Positions 34,798 to 46,591 of a stretch of 50,203 bases of DNA are shown piece after piece. The stretch comes from Glomus cerebriforme (lineage: Eukaryota; Glomeromycota; Glomeromycetes; Glomerales; Glomeraceae). Positions within the stretch are counted from its first letter, which is position 1; each line of letters opens with the position of its first letter. The stretch spans positions 97,643 through 147,845 of the forward strand of contig QKYT01000168.1 of assembly GCA_003550305.1 (NCBI GenBank), in the 5' to 3' direction. A program made the translations under genes and the position numbers. The notes beneath the pieces were generated by a model, which was not told the origin of the DNA, did not search any database, and was given only the letters and a program-made list of their open reading frames with translations.

Positions 34798-35265
34798 ATG
34801 CAAACCTCTATAATTGCAACCGTAATTACAATTCCTCAAAATATTGAAGTTGGAAAATTAAAAAATCATAACCTAAAATCCATTGGTGATAAGACTGGCA
34901 CATTTATTTTTGTTAATAAAAATAAAAATCCAGCACAAATTGAAATTAATTATGATGCAAGTTCTTTACCACCATCTAATAATCGAATTAATGAAGCAAA
35001 AAAACTCTTAAATAATTTAATTGAAAACGAAAAGAAATTATATTGTTTAGAAGAGAAAAAGAAAAAGAAAAATGTTGTTGGGTTTTTAGATGAATTTAAT
35101 AAGTATGGTAGTAATAAAAAATATGTATCAAAATATCATAAAGAAGTTAGTGTGAAGAAAGAAAAGCAAAGATCAAAGCAAGAAATTAATTCTACCATTA
35201 AATCTTATATGGAGGGGAATTGGGAGGATGAACCTGATGGATATGAAACTGATGAATATTATTAA
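34798..35265 (+). CDS. Degenerate KH-like paralogue
   Basis: Single exon, 155 residues. It aligns along its length with the neighbouring KH protein: VITIPQNIEVG for IRIDIPQYIEIG, LKSIGDKTGTFIFVN for IKPIAERTGTSIHVN, SSLPPSNNRINEAKKLLNNLI for NSFPPSKNRIEEARDQINKLI, and KEVSVKKEKQRSKQEINSTI for KEISLKKEKRDSEREMMHTI. The GxxG loop is gone: where the paralogue reads GRLIGREGHK this one reads GKLKNHN, two residues shorter. The C-terminus is acidic (EDEPDGYETDEYY) instead of basic. The canonical RNA-contact loop is therefore lost, so binding may be altered or absent. Frame is open and substitutions are conservative in the core, so it appears to be under constraint rather than dead. Confidence 0.7.
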   Translation: MQTSIIATVITIPQNIEVGKLKNHNLKSIGDKTGTFIFVNKNKNPAQIEINYDASSLPPSNNRINEAKKLLNNLIENEKKLYCLEEKKKKKNVVGFLDEFNKYGSNKKYVSKYHKEVSVKKEKQRSKQEINSTIKSYMEGNWEDEPDGYETDEYY

Positions 35266-35884
35266 ATAACACGCACAAGAAGCAAGTATTTCAACCCGTT
35301 TTATTTTTGAAAAATATTATATTTACAGTAGTATATACAATATATATATATATATATTTTTAATGATTATTTAGGAATTATTATCGAAGTATTAAATAAA
35401 AATAAATGGTTAAAATTACAGATTATCTTTCTTTTTATGATTTTTTTTAAAAAAAATGGATACGTAATTGCTCTTATTTGCTCTTTTTCGTATACAAATT
35501 CTCAAATTAAATTTCTGCCAGCATTACAATAATTTTGGCATATAGGCCAAAAATTTCGGTAACGTGACCGCTCATATATAACTACGTAATTCCGCATAAC
35601 GCAGGCCAAAATAATGATATAAACTTAGACACGGTGGGCAAAATTAAGGTTAATGTTGGCAGACTGTTAGGGTTTATGAGAACATTTTTATATATTTATA
35701 TTATTATTATACAAATAATATTAGACATCCATTCGTATCAATAAAAAGCAATAATTGTATCTTTAATGCAGACAAAAATAACCAATAATAGTGAACCAAG
35801 CTGCTTCAATCTCTGGCCAATCATTAGAATATACTATTATATAAAGCAAACTTTTAAAAACTGAGTTATATTATTTAGATTTAA
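35266..35884. other. Spacer
   Basis: Non-coding. (TA)n-like run at 35340-35358. Part of the stretch 35540-35660 is less AT-rich. Nothing assignable. Confidence 0.4.
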
Positions 35885-36573
35885 TTATGCACTTCTTACA
35901 CCCCCATCTTTATCAACATCTACGCGGTAGCCATTGAACAGAAGTGGGTGAGAAATAAAAGGCAATAAATGAGTCTTTAAAGCGAATGGCATTATGCATG
36001 TTGACAAGTTCACGATCGTTTTTTGAAAGTGGAAAATACATCTTGAATTATCATCCCTACGGTTACCATTTGGTGACCTACTGTCCATCATTAAATGGGA
36101 TGCTTGTTCTCTTATCCAGTTACATTTGGAGAAATTATCAGAAATGGATCAAGTTCATCTGCTTGATCGATTTATTTCCCATATTTTGTGATTTGTGTGT
36201 TGGAAGCTTTCGAGAATATTGTTTTAAGTGCATCTTTAGTAGATACGACAATAAAAAAAGTGAAAAATAATCTTTGTTGAATAAATAACATTACCGCAAT
36301 ATACTTACTCAGGATTAGACTTGCCTGACATACAGTATTTTTAACTGATGACTTAGGTGATGGAATCTTGATACAGTTGGCGACAGTATCAGTATTTGCC
36401 ATCCTCTCTGCTGTGAATTTCATGATTTCATGTTTAAAATGTTGAATGTCCTCTATATTTTCCTTTCTTTCTTCTATTCGCGAATCATCTTGTTCATTTT
36501 CTCCTGGTTGTGACGTTTTGTATATTTGTTACTGTATGAGAGATAATCAGTATGATCAACACGTGAAGTTTTA
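35885..36573 (-). pseudogene. Decayed protein-coding relic
   Basis: On the minus strand, 36573-36310 gives a coding-like frame (IYKTSQPGENEQDDSRIEER, ENIEDIQHFKHEIMKFTAER, MANTDTVANCIKIPSPKSS, VKNTVCQASLIL) with stops only TGA, TGA and TAA near its start, each one C-to-T from CGA or CAA. A strong donor GTAAGT follows SLIL and an acceptor CTAAAG lies before ALKTIFSKASNTQITKYGK; then further coding-like words (IDQADELDPFLIISPNVTG) alternate with stops. No family recognised. Confidence 0.4.
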
Positions 36574-37098
36574 TTTAAAATTTTTAAATAACTGGAAAAA
36601 TCCAAAATGGCAAAAGAAGGTAATATGAAAAGTCTAGAGAACGTAAAAATTGGAAACAAGTTAGGATGTGGCAGAAGAGTAGAAATATTGTTAAAAAGTT
36701 GACAAGGTGCATGAAAACCATTCCATACAGACCAGAATTGTACAAATTGGTAATATTATAAACATAAGTTATGTAAACCAAAAAAAAAACAATGTATAGT
36801 AAGAAGACTATATTTTGTTTCTTCTAATATTTATACAAAAATAAACGATCATTATTATCCTATTTAATAATGCAAGCCTATAACTTCTATTAATAATCTT
36901 GCCGTCGAATATTTGAAAATGATTGTTGTTTAAAAGATCCTTTCTGATGCCAATAAAGTTTTCCGTTGATTCTTGAAATTTATCTATTTAAAATTAAATT
37001 TTTATTAATACTATAAATTTTATAATCTCTAGAGTTAAATAAAATGTGATTCCAATAAATTTGCGATATTATTTATTTGAAGTGGTTAAAGCAAGGTC

Positions 37099-37320
37099 TG
37101 AACGAATGAAGGCTATTTGAGACTATAACAACCAAACTAGCCTTAATAGTTATTACAAAAGCCGCAAATAGAACGAACCTTGATGTTCTTAAGGCAACGA
37201 TAAAGCAGTGCCTATGAGCAATTCTGTTATCCTTCGAGAATTATGATTTACCACCGTACTGAACATTTATGGATATTAAACTCAGTATACCTAATCATCT
37301 CATAAAATCAACCAGAAATT
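37099..37320 (+). pseudogene. Decayed coding relic with three TGA stops
   Basis: One plus-strand frame reads RLFETITTKLALIVITKAAN, RTNLDVLKATIKQCL, AILLSFENYDLPPY, TFMDIKLSIPNHLIKSTRN, interrupted only by TGA at three places where CGA (Arg) would fit. Composition is richer in G+C than the flanks. Unrecognised; perhaps a piece of an old mobile element or gene. Confidence 0.35.
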
Positions 37321-38766
37321 AATTGAGATGTTCAAAATACTGTAACAAACATTAATTTTATAACTCATAACTCATTGCATTTACCTGGTTGATTTTTACG
37401 AGTACCAAGAATTCCGGCAATTCGGTATTGATTAAATATTCACAATTTTACTTCAATTTGATGTATGAAGTAACTTAAAACTCGTAGATTTAAGTCCTAT
37501 TTGGATTGGATAAATTGCACCTTAAATTTATATAATTCCAAAAATCCTTACAAACTCCAGTTACACCACAATTTCAATTCTTCGATATATTGGATTCATT
37601 AGCCGTGAAGGACAACAAATTGAAATTAATATTTATAAAAAAGAAGGCCCTTCAATTAAATAGGATTTAAAATAGAATAAATGAAACAAGAAATCAGTTA
37701 AAATCTAATAAAAGATATTCATAAAAAGATTATAAGAAAAAATGAATATAAAAATACCTAAACAAAAAAAAAGTTCCGAACAATTAAACTCTACCACACG
37801 ACCACAACGACGGAGACGATGATAATGATAGATAATGAAAGATCTACTAAATTCACATGGATTTTGTGACAAAAATTTTCATTTTTTTTCAGAAATTCAA
37901 TTAAGCCGAGTTACTTTTAATCGTTATTTAATATTAAGATATATAAGATGAATCTATAGAAGTAAAAAATTGATAAGAAGAAATTTAAGAATAAACCGTG
38001 TAACAGGTAACTATCATTGATATTATTTTTATCTTCCTTATCAACATGCATCTGAGATATTTCTAAAAATTCAAGAAAATGATTCTTAGTGCACCCGTAC
38101 ATGGAGAGAATTATTAATATATTTTTTTTTAATTTCTTAATTAGGGAATATAATTATAAATTACATTCTTAATAGAAGGTATGGTACATGCGAGATAAGA
38201 ATTTTAAAATTAGTAATTCATTGAATATAAGCAATATAGATAAACAAATTCTATCTTTTGATCATGGTTATTTACTAAAAAAAAAAAAAAACTGTTCAAA
38301 CATTCTCCGGTTCCCAAATTTTTATTTCAATACAAATCGACCAATCATCGATCCGAAAGATTATCCGGTTAACTAATCATCATTTATTTAAATATTTTGA
38401 AAGTCTTTGAGGTAAATAATTACGGTATTTAGTAAAAAAAGGTTACATTGGGATTTTCAAACGATCAAAATGCGCCAATAAGATTTTTTTAATTTTTGGA
38501 TTGAATGGAATTCAAGTTGATCTTGCAATTGTCAAATTAATTTCGCGAAATACTAAAAATTTTTAGATTTTTTTTTTTTTTTAATCGGCACATTTTTTAG
38601 CATACAGTAGATAATAAAGTTCTTATTTCTTATTATTAAATATTTTTTTTATTGAGTAATATATATATATTATACAAGGAAAAAAAAATTACAGTATTTA
38701 CGCTATAAAGTTACAAATAATCATAGAGATCTTAAAGTACATATATATATATTCATAATTAAATTA
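37321..38766. other. Spacer
   Basis: AT-rich, no convincing gene. Short open frames at 37917-38102 (-) and 38188-38376 (+) show low-complexity translations. Confidence 0.45.
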
Positions 38767-39756
38767 TTATTTTTTTGAATAATTAACAACTTTTATTTCC
38801 CTATTTAATAAAATATCATGTGCACCTTCAAGAGTAATTTTTACTTCAAATTGATGCCAAATGATAATAAGACTTTGATTTATAGACAATCTTACGGTGT
38901 CATTATTAGGAATTTTCATTTTCATTTCGATATAATACTCATTTTTAGAATCTGCAGCTAATTTAATATCATAATCTTCGACTTCATCCCAAGAAAGATA
39001 ATTACTTTCTCTTGGTCTAACTAAAGAACCAGCATTCTGCAATTCTGTAGACTGTTTTATTCCAGCACCAACACTCTTAATTTTAACATTTGGATTATTA
39101 ATTATAATTTTTATAGGAACAATAATTGAATCACCTTTAGCAAAAATTTCACGTTCTAATATTACATCATAATTAACTCCATATTTTTCCTTCTCTGAAT
39201 TCCATCTAAATATTTCAGATTTATAAGGAATTCTTCCATATCTTGTAATTGGTATTGTAAATTTTACAACTTTCTTCTTTCCTTGTAATTTTAAAAGGTT
39301 AGATTTACGGTGAATAACGACTACAACACGATAATAAATTTTACCAGATCCATCATTATATTCAATTGTATATGAGGGAGGTAAATTATTTTCAAGTTTA
39401 AATTGAAAAGGTAATTCCATATTATCTATAATATTATAATTATCTTTTCCTTTATCATCTTCATTTCGTTCTGCTTCCCATATAGTAATAGGATAACGAG
39501 TAAATTCTAATTGTTCTGAATGAACAACAGATGTTGTAAAGCCACGACCATTTGGTTGATATTCTGTCCATACAATTTCTTCTTTACCAGAAAATACTAA
39601 TTCGATTTTTTTTGCTATTAAAGGTTTTGTGGATGGATAATTAAGCTTTAATATTCCCGCCACTTTAGATGATTCAAGTCCTAAAAATCCTTGCTGGAAA
39701 GAATTTTCTCTTGGTGAAAATCTTATAGATATTTTGTCTGAATCGTTGGATGACAT
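38767..39756 (-). CDS. Arrestin-fold protein without PPxY tail
   Basis: Single exon, 329 residues, with arrestin N and C lobes. The N-lobe starts ISIRFSPRENSFQQGFLGL, with SSKVAGILKLNYPSTKPLIA and KKIELVFSGKEEI, then NMELPFQFKLENNLPPSYTI and GKIYYRVVVVIHRK. The C-lobe includes YGVNYDVILEREIFAKGDSI and VPIKIIINNPNVKIKSVGAGI, ending with the strand LLNREIKVVNYSKK. It is paralogous to the protein at 46592-47770 (shared FQQGFLG/FQQGYLG start and LPPS...GKIYY/GKIEY block) but ends right after the C-lobe with no PPxY motif; the only PPSY here lies within the N-lobe, in a conserved structural position. Alpha-arrestins recruit Nedd4/Rsp5 ligases to membrane cargo; without a tail this one may act differently, like Vps26- or Bul-type adaptors, or need a partner. 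Confidence 0.8.
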   Translation of the reverse strand: MSSNDSDKISIRFSPRENSFQQGFLGLESSKVAGILKLNYPSTKPLIAKKIELVFSGKEEIVWTEYQPNGRGFTTSVVHSEQLEFTRYPITIWEAERNEDDKGKDNYNIIDNMELPFQFKLENNLPPSYTIEYNDGSGKIYYRVVVVIHRKSNLLKLQGKKKVVKFTIPITRYGRIPYKSEIFRWNSEKEKYGVNYDVILEREIFAKGDSIIVPIKIIINNPNVKIKSVGAGIKQSTELQNAGSLVRPRESNYLSWDEVEDYDIKLAADSKNEYYIEMKMKIPNNDTVRLSINQSLIIIWHQFEVKITLEGAHDILLNREIKVVNYSKK

Positions 39757-42237
39757 TTGTTTCAGGGGGGAAAACGAAAGAATTAAATTTATTAAACGAA
39801 AGAATGAATGGTCGTTCTTGGCAGTAACTCAACAGAATTTTTTGAGAAAAATGAAAAGATAATTTTTTTTCTTTTTTTAAATACTGTATTTTAGATTCCT
39901 AATAACTCCGTCAATTTCAAATTGTTTCATGATTTGAAATTCAAGTATTTAAAACAATGAGAGTGTCTGTTTATTCAAATGTTACATTAAATCGAATACA
40001 ATTCGTACTTCTATTGTTGATTTGTAACAAATAACTACTTTTCGGGACAAATTTTAAGGGGTAAAAAAACTGATTTTTAAACTTTTAAACATTTGATTGA
40101 TTTTGTTTGTAGATCTGATACGTATTTATGCGTAACACTACACGTGACATGATGGTTACAATTTTCCGGTTTATACAACACACAATGACCTCAGTTTTTC
40201 TTGCTGGTTTGAGTGAGGTTCGTGATTGGTTATATATCAATTGAGTAGGTATTTTTTGAATTATAAATTAATAATAATATTATTATCGTTGAATACAGTA
40301 GACTGCTATCATATATTACGGTAAATATTAATGAAAAATATTAATGAACCTGATATCAATTGAGCAACATATTCGACCTTATATTAATGATTACTCCATG
40401 GAATAAGGGAATAAATAATTTTTGTTTTATACCATGGATGAAAAGTTGCGAAAAAAAGTAGAAAAATGATGTAGATTACATTAAATTTCAAAAAAAAAGG
40501 CTGATTTTATTTAGGCGTAATGACTTCGTAACACAAAAGTCATTAATTGAACGTTACAATTCATGAAATTTTCTCTCAACAAATTATTAAATGATTTGGA
40601 TTCACCACTCTAAATCCGCAAAGCACACTCAAAGGTAACGTATTACATTAATGATATATACTTATTGATATCGCAAAAACGTAATGAAGTTTTTTTTTTG
40701 GAATTTATTTTTAATTATATAAAGTTACACTTAAAGTTGTTTGATAATCGGAAAAGGGGTTATTTGTAATAATATATTATTACACTTGTATTTCTGTATC
40801 ATCTAATCTTCATCGGAACAGATAATTAATTCAATATATATTGAATGAACTCTAATTTCTTTTTAATGAACCCTAATTACATTATTGAGTTACACTAATT
40901 TTAAATGGTTTGTTTTTTAAACAGATGCATATATTACTTTTTTTTCGCCTTATTAAAAAAATTCTAACTGGAAAGAAGGTTATTATGGGGAAAGTTTTTA
41001 AATTATTAACTGGTTCGTGACTTCGTGTTAAAGATGGGAGGATAAAAAAGAATATAAAAGGTGAATTAGGTTAACGAATTTCGGTATTTATTATATTCAA
41101 ATTTCTGTAAAGTCAAATTTATAATTCTTTTACGATAAATAAATAAATATATATATATCTGAAATTTAACATTTAACCGGAAATTTGAAAATTTTTAATT
41201 CTTCTTGTAAATATATGCACAGAACATATATGTAAAATTTCTTCATAGTTCGATCTGTCTTTTTTTTTAGTAATATCAGATTAGCAGTTAGAACATATTA
41301 CATATATAGATCATCAGCTCTTTCTATTTAGTTTTAAGGGAGATCTGATCTTTTAATTAAAGTCGTCATATGCATGGCAGCTTTTGTATAACATTGTTTA
41401 ATTCTCCTTATTATACAAATATTCAGATCTCCTTTAGATGGATTGGTGGACAAGACTCCTGCATTTTTAGTAGATGGTAGGAAATGGTTGATAAGTAATC
41501 AAGTCAGACCAATTATATTCTCTAACTAGCTAAGCTTCATGCCCATAAGGTAAAACACATGTACTCTGATTGGTTAATTAATCATGTAGAATTAAAAGAA
41601 GCCATACTTCGCCTGTAAGTCTGTAACGCAGGTAAATTTGTCTTTGTAAAAAAAACCCATAATCGAAAGGACAATAATATTTGTTGTTAAACTCGTCCCC
41701 CCAAATTTTGAATCAGACAGAAAATCAATTTTAATTTTAAAAATCTGGGGAAAAATAAATTTTTTTTTACTCTAGCTTTTATATATAAAAGTAAATGATG
41801 GTGTTTGACACCATATCTTCGGCCGATATTTTAACGCTCGTTCAATCCTGTGATGAGATTTAGTAATGTTTTTTTTAACACGAGATATCTACCGCACATT
41901 TAACTTCCGTATGGATTGTTATTATCATAAAAAGAATTACATGAAACAAATAAATATTTTTTTTTTTATTTTTTTAATTTTTATTTTTTTTAAAAAAAAC
42001 ACAATCTGAATAAAAAAAAATACATGTATATATTAAATTAATATTAACAAATATGGATTACAAGATTTTTTTTTAAAAAACTCCATTTTGTGTAAGAATT
42101 CGAAATTATATGATTTTAATAAATAAATAATCAATTTCTATAAAAGATTTAAAAGAACATGTTCTAATTTATTGATTACATGCCCGAATTATAATTAATT
42201 TTTTTTAATGTCTATCTTATCTCGTTATTAGGTATAA
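39757..42237. other. Spacer upstream of the arrestin gene
   Basis: 2.5 kb, no gene seen. It has an inverted repeat AAGGGAGATCTGA (41336-41348) / TCAGATCTCCTTT (41425-41437) with one mismatch, and a dispersed-repeat segment near 41798-41846. Confidence 0.45.
41798..41846. repeat. Dispersed repeat segment related to 17.3 kb element
   Basis: A perfect 17-bp hairpin ATGGTGTTTGACACCAT is followed by ATATCTTCGGCCGATATT and TTAACGCTCGTTCAAT, close in order and wording to 17332-17360. Suggests two decayed copies of one small element. Confidence 0.45.
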
Positions 42238-43753
42238 TTAATTCAAATTTAATAGTGACGAGAATAAAACTACAATAATAGATCCAGCCGTGATAGAAGT
42301 GGTACTAGCTGATGATGAACCTTTTACATTTGAAACAGGAGAGGCGAAGGATCCAGTTGTGCCATTATTACCATATGTACTGCCAGTATTAGTGGTAGTA
42401 GTGGTGGTAGTAGTGGTGGCATTACTACCTACTAATTCAAAGTAAGGTTTGCTATCACCAACACATTGAGGTACAGTTACAATCTTCAAATTTGGAACTT
42501 TAACAGCTCTGTCAATAACGATGGTTGCAGCATCAACAGTTTGTGGGAAAAGATCGTGTTCAAGAACGATGAACCCAGTATTCAATTTAGGGAATGTTTG
42601 CATCCAAGTATTAAAAGAATTTAAAACAACGTCGATTGATTTGGGGGGAGTGGAAACAAGAGTCCAGTCATTACTATCGAATTCTGGAAGCCAAAGAACA
42701 GCTACAAATATAATAAATAAAGTTAATATATATACTATTTTTGAAATAGAATATGTATTTAAATATTTTAACATACTTTTCAAACCAATTGCACGGGTGA
42801 TAGCACGAACACGGTTATCGGTATCGCCATATGGAGGGCGCATATATATAGGAGTAACTCCGATAACGTCTTTAATAGCCTGGATAAAAAATATATATAT
42901 ATATAAATATATTTTAAATATAATTTATTTTTTTAATTTATTTTTTTATTTAAAAATTTCGATAGATATTAAATTAAAACGAACCTTCATAGTCCATTTC
43001 AATTCAGCAACGATTTCTTCATTTGAAAGAGAGGTAAGTGCCGGATGAGACCAGGTGTGTACAGCGATATTATGACCTAAATTATTATTATTATTATTAG
43101 TTACCGTATTAAATTTTAAGAGAACAAGAGAATTTAAAGAAGTTAAGTATACCAGCATCGTAAGCATCTTTTAAAATTTTAGGATTTGAAATAGCACGAC
43201 TTCCTACAACAAAGAATGTTGCTTTAAGATTGTGCTCAGCCAATTTGGATAATAATTTAGGTGTTGATGTTGATGGACCATCATCAAATGTTATTCCCCA
43301 AGTGCCAACATCTGGACAAGTTGCAACATCATCTGGAGCGGTGAATTTTTGGCAAGTCCAAGAACCTTGATCAGGTTGAATTACAGTTGGAGGATTACAA
43401 TTAGCTTGGTCGGGGTTAATTTTACCACCATTTGAAATTGGAAGGTTTGGAACTTTAGATAAGTCTAATTCCTTTAACCATGCTAATACTTGAGGGTCAT
43501 TAGGATCTGGTACTTTATCAGTAGTTGGATATCCATTTGTAAGAGGCGCAGGTGGTGCGGCGGGTGTGCCAGCTGCAGGCGCCGCAACAGGCGGAGCAGG
43601 TGGAGCTGGAGCAGCTTTTGTTGGGGCACCTTTTCCAGCGGCTTTAGGAGCTTTAGGAGCAGCAGTTTTGGGGGCTTTAGTGTCATATTGAGGTACGGCA
43701 TTTACTACACAAAAGGTAGCAAAAGCGATTGTGACAATTGGAAATATTTTCAT
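42238..43753 (-). CDS. Secreted chitin deacetylase (carbohydrate esterase 4) with GPI-like tail
   Basis: Exons 43753-43153, 43076-42985, 42879-42777 and 42701-42238 give 419 residues. Signal peptide 1-19 (MKIFPIVTIAFATFCVVNA). Residues ~27-72 are an Ala/Pro/Lys low-complexity stalk. The NodB domain covers ~150-335 with all five motifs: TFDDGP at 155-160 (D157 base, D158 metal), H207 and H211 in HTWSHP (metal), RPPYG at 245-249, DSNDW at 274-278, and LEHD at 312-315 (H314 acid). The C-terminal tail has a Thr run (TTTTTTTTT), Gly/Ser/Asn linker and SSSASTTSITAGSIIVVLFSSLLNLN-type ending (small residues then a hydrophobic end), typical of GPI anchoring. Role: removes acetyl groups from chitin to chitosan in the wall, which in plant-associated fungi can also hide chitin from receptors (family knowledge). 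Motifs complete, so likely active. Confidence 0.93.
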
Positions 43754-46591
43754 TTTTGATTAATTTATAAAAGAGAGAAATTGTTTATTTTTTACAACTG
43801 TTCGAAGGGAAGTATTAAAGGCGGAGTGAAAGCAAGACCGAGTAATAGGTCTTAAGAGGGATAAAGGAAGTGAGAATAAAGAGAATATGACACTAAAATG
43901 ATGTCGAATGCATATAAAAGAAGGAAAACCCCGTAAACAGGAGAAGAAGAAGAAGAAAAAAAAAAAAAAAAAAAATATACTCTAACGGTTTATTATTTCT
44001 TTCTCTTTTTTTTTTTTGTAATTTTTTATTATTAAAAAAAAGTCGAATGAATGAATTCTGCTTTAGTTGTATCTTATATAAATTTTTGAATATTCCTGCT
44101 GTATCACTGAATATAAATGCACGCGTGGTATAATCTCCAATCCAAAGGTTTATCACCATAGAATTTTCCAGGACCCGAATTTTTTATGTAACACCAACAT
44201 TTACAATTATCTTCCAAGTTTAGTATTGGCCGAACTGCATGCAATTCCTTATTTCTACATCTTTTAGTTTTACCAATAAAGTATAATTAGTATATATAAA
44301 GTTCATGGGCGTAAATTTAATTGGCGAACTTTGCATCCGAATTGATTTGAGACAACAAAATAGTAACAATCGGTTGAAAGTTCAAAATTTAATTACTTCG
44401 CCCTTGACTAAGATATTTATGGATAATAAGGTATAAAAAAAACTTTTGAACTAACCTTTAAACTAATATAAAGATTAATTAATTTTCTTTATTTAATAGA
44501 CAATGAATGATAGTATCGGAAAACTTTTTATCGGTTAAAGAATTTTGTTTATAATCTAAAAAAGAGAACCTTTTTTTTATCTAAAAAAACCATGAAATTA
44601 CAAAATTTCTATAATTGGTTTTTTAATATAAATATTTATATTTTGTGCGTTTGTAATAATTTTTTTTTACAAAGAATGTTTGTACGGATAAATATAACTA
44701 CTGTGTATTATTAGATTATTGAATACCATGATTTTTTCCTTTTCGATAAGATAACTTTACAGTTGAACATGTTACAAATAAAAAACATTGATTCCCGTAG
44801 ATATGTGTGAATATGTTAGTTGATTTACACATGAAAGATACTATATTATGTCCATACTGTCATATTGCATACATCGTATGGCGAATGGATGAACATTTTT
44901 AATAATTATTTGCATTGTTTTATTAATAAAAAAATAAGTTAAAAGAAGTTTATTTAATTCTCATAATTGGTAAAAAAAGTAGAGTTTCTTTATGAGAAAG
45001 GAACGATTTTTTTTTTTTTTTCAAAAAAAAAAAAAAAAATTAAGGACGCAAATTAAAAAAATACATAAATTAATATATGCACATGCATCATTAATGATGT
45101 GAGACAATCCACACCAAAATTGATGTCATTGATGACAAAATTGGAATAAAAATTGCATTTTTGTTTATGTTGAATTAATTTCTTTTTCGGTCATAAAAAA
45201 AAAAAGTTATTTAAAGATTGTGAAAATTTTTATTTTAACATGTAAATTTAATTTTGATTGACTCTCCTTCAGAAAAAAGGTGTATAATTAAGGATAAGTG
45301 GAACTTTAATAGAATCGAGATAGTAAATTTTTTTTGGACGTCAAACAATTCTCCCAAATTCCGTTTTTTAGTTTATTTATAGCTTTAAATATCATTATAT
45401 TTAGGTTTTCTTATTCTAAACGGTTAGTTTTAAAAGGGGTATCCGATTGGAAATTGGAATGACGGATTTAATTCCTTATGTGTTTAATAATGTAGTATGT
45501 TTTTCACGATAATCTTTATTCAATAATTGAGGATTGTCGATCACAATAAGTGTCTCGGTCTCTCAGAATAACTCAATACATACATCTCCGAGAGATGCAA
45601 AATTTTCAAATTTGCATCATTATTTTTTCTAACTGGTGCTATTGGACCAATTTTATTGTCTTAATAATGTTGTACTGTATGTTCTTCACAATAAGGGTCA
45701 ATCACAATGAGCGTTTTTTTTTTTACTCGACAACTATGAAGAATTCAATTCGATTGAAAGCAACAAACTAATGAACGATCTGTTTAAAGATGTCTATTCA
45801 AATTATTTATAGTCGAGGTATTTATAAATGATACACAATAAATATTCATACACTTTTTTATAATAAAGGTATTTTTATCATTTAAATTATTTTATTTTAT
45901 TTAAAAAGTCAAACACAAAATGAAAAGCAAAAGTTAAATATAGTAAAGTTAACACTTCAGAGTATAATAATAAATTCAATATAATGCACAAAAGGAAAAT
46001 TCCCCAATGCCAAAGAAGATTTGATACAAAAGAAGGTTCTAGATTTCTAGTACAAATCAAAGCATTGAAAGTTCAAACATTTTCGAATCTGAATCAAGGG
46101 ACTTTATGTATGATAAAATGTAAAGATGATGATGATTTAATTAAATTAACTAATAATATAATAATTAATAAACAATTTCATGTAATAAATTATTAGTTAT
46201 GCGGAGTTAAAAATGTTACCTGTATAAATAAGTATAAATTGATCGTATAACAAGTACATACAGTAATTGTCAATCTTTATATGGTCCTCTCCGATGACAC
46301 GAGTATGATGAAATGTAAGAAAAGAATATTCTATTTATCTATCTATTATCTTTAGACGCAATAATTTTAATATATTTTACATTTTTTTTTTAACATCCAT
46401 TGGTGATGATCACCAGAATTACATAATTTCTAATCTTAATTTTGCCCACTGATGATTATATGAGAACTTTTTTTATTTTAAGTGTTTAACTCATTATTAT
46501 TATTAGATGAGAAAACATTTAAATAATACCACATTGACACAAATACACATATATATATATTTTATCCCATCCAATAATATATAATTACAAA
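43754..46591. other. Spacer with one doubtful small frame
   Basis: 2.8 kb between the chitin deacetylase promoter and the 3' end of the alpha-arrestin gene. Holds homopolymer runs (A20-type near 43958-43975, T/A block near 45009-45040) and a weak direct repeat (45485-45552 with 45663-45713: AATAATGT..GTA.TGTT.TTCAC.ATAA and TCAATCACAAT-like words). No confident gene except the frame at 45984. Confidence 0.45.
45984..46196 (+). CDS. Doubtful small ORF
   Basis: 70 codons from ATG, hydrophilic first half (MHKRKIPQCQRRFDTKEGSR, FLVQIKALKVQTFSNLNQGT) then an Asp/Ile/Asn-rich end. The start is more coding-like than random spacer ORFs here, but there is no family, signal peptide or clear intron. 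It may be a fragment of a lost gene. Confidence 0.25.
   Translation: MHKRKIPQCQRRFDTKEGSRFLVQIKALKVQTFSNLNQGTLCMIKCKDDDDLIKLTNNIIINKQFHVINY

Noticed and set aside
42521..43048. 175-codon plus-strand frame
   Set aside because: Antisense shadow of chitin deacetylase exons; it crosses introns and lacks motifs.
43490..43759. Arg/Trp/Ser-rich plus-strand frame
   Set aside because: Antisense of the Ala/Pro stalk; composition follows from that repeat.
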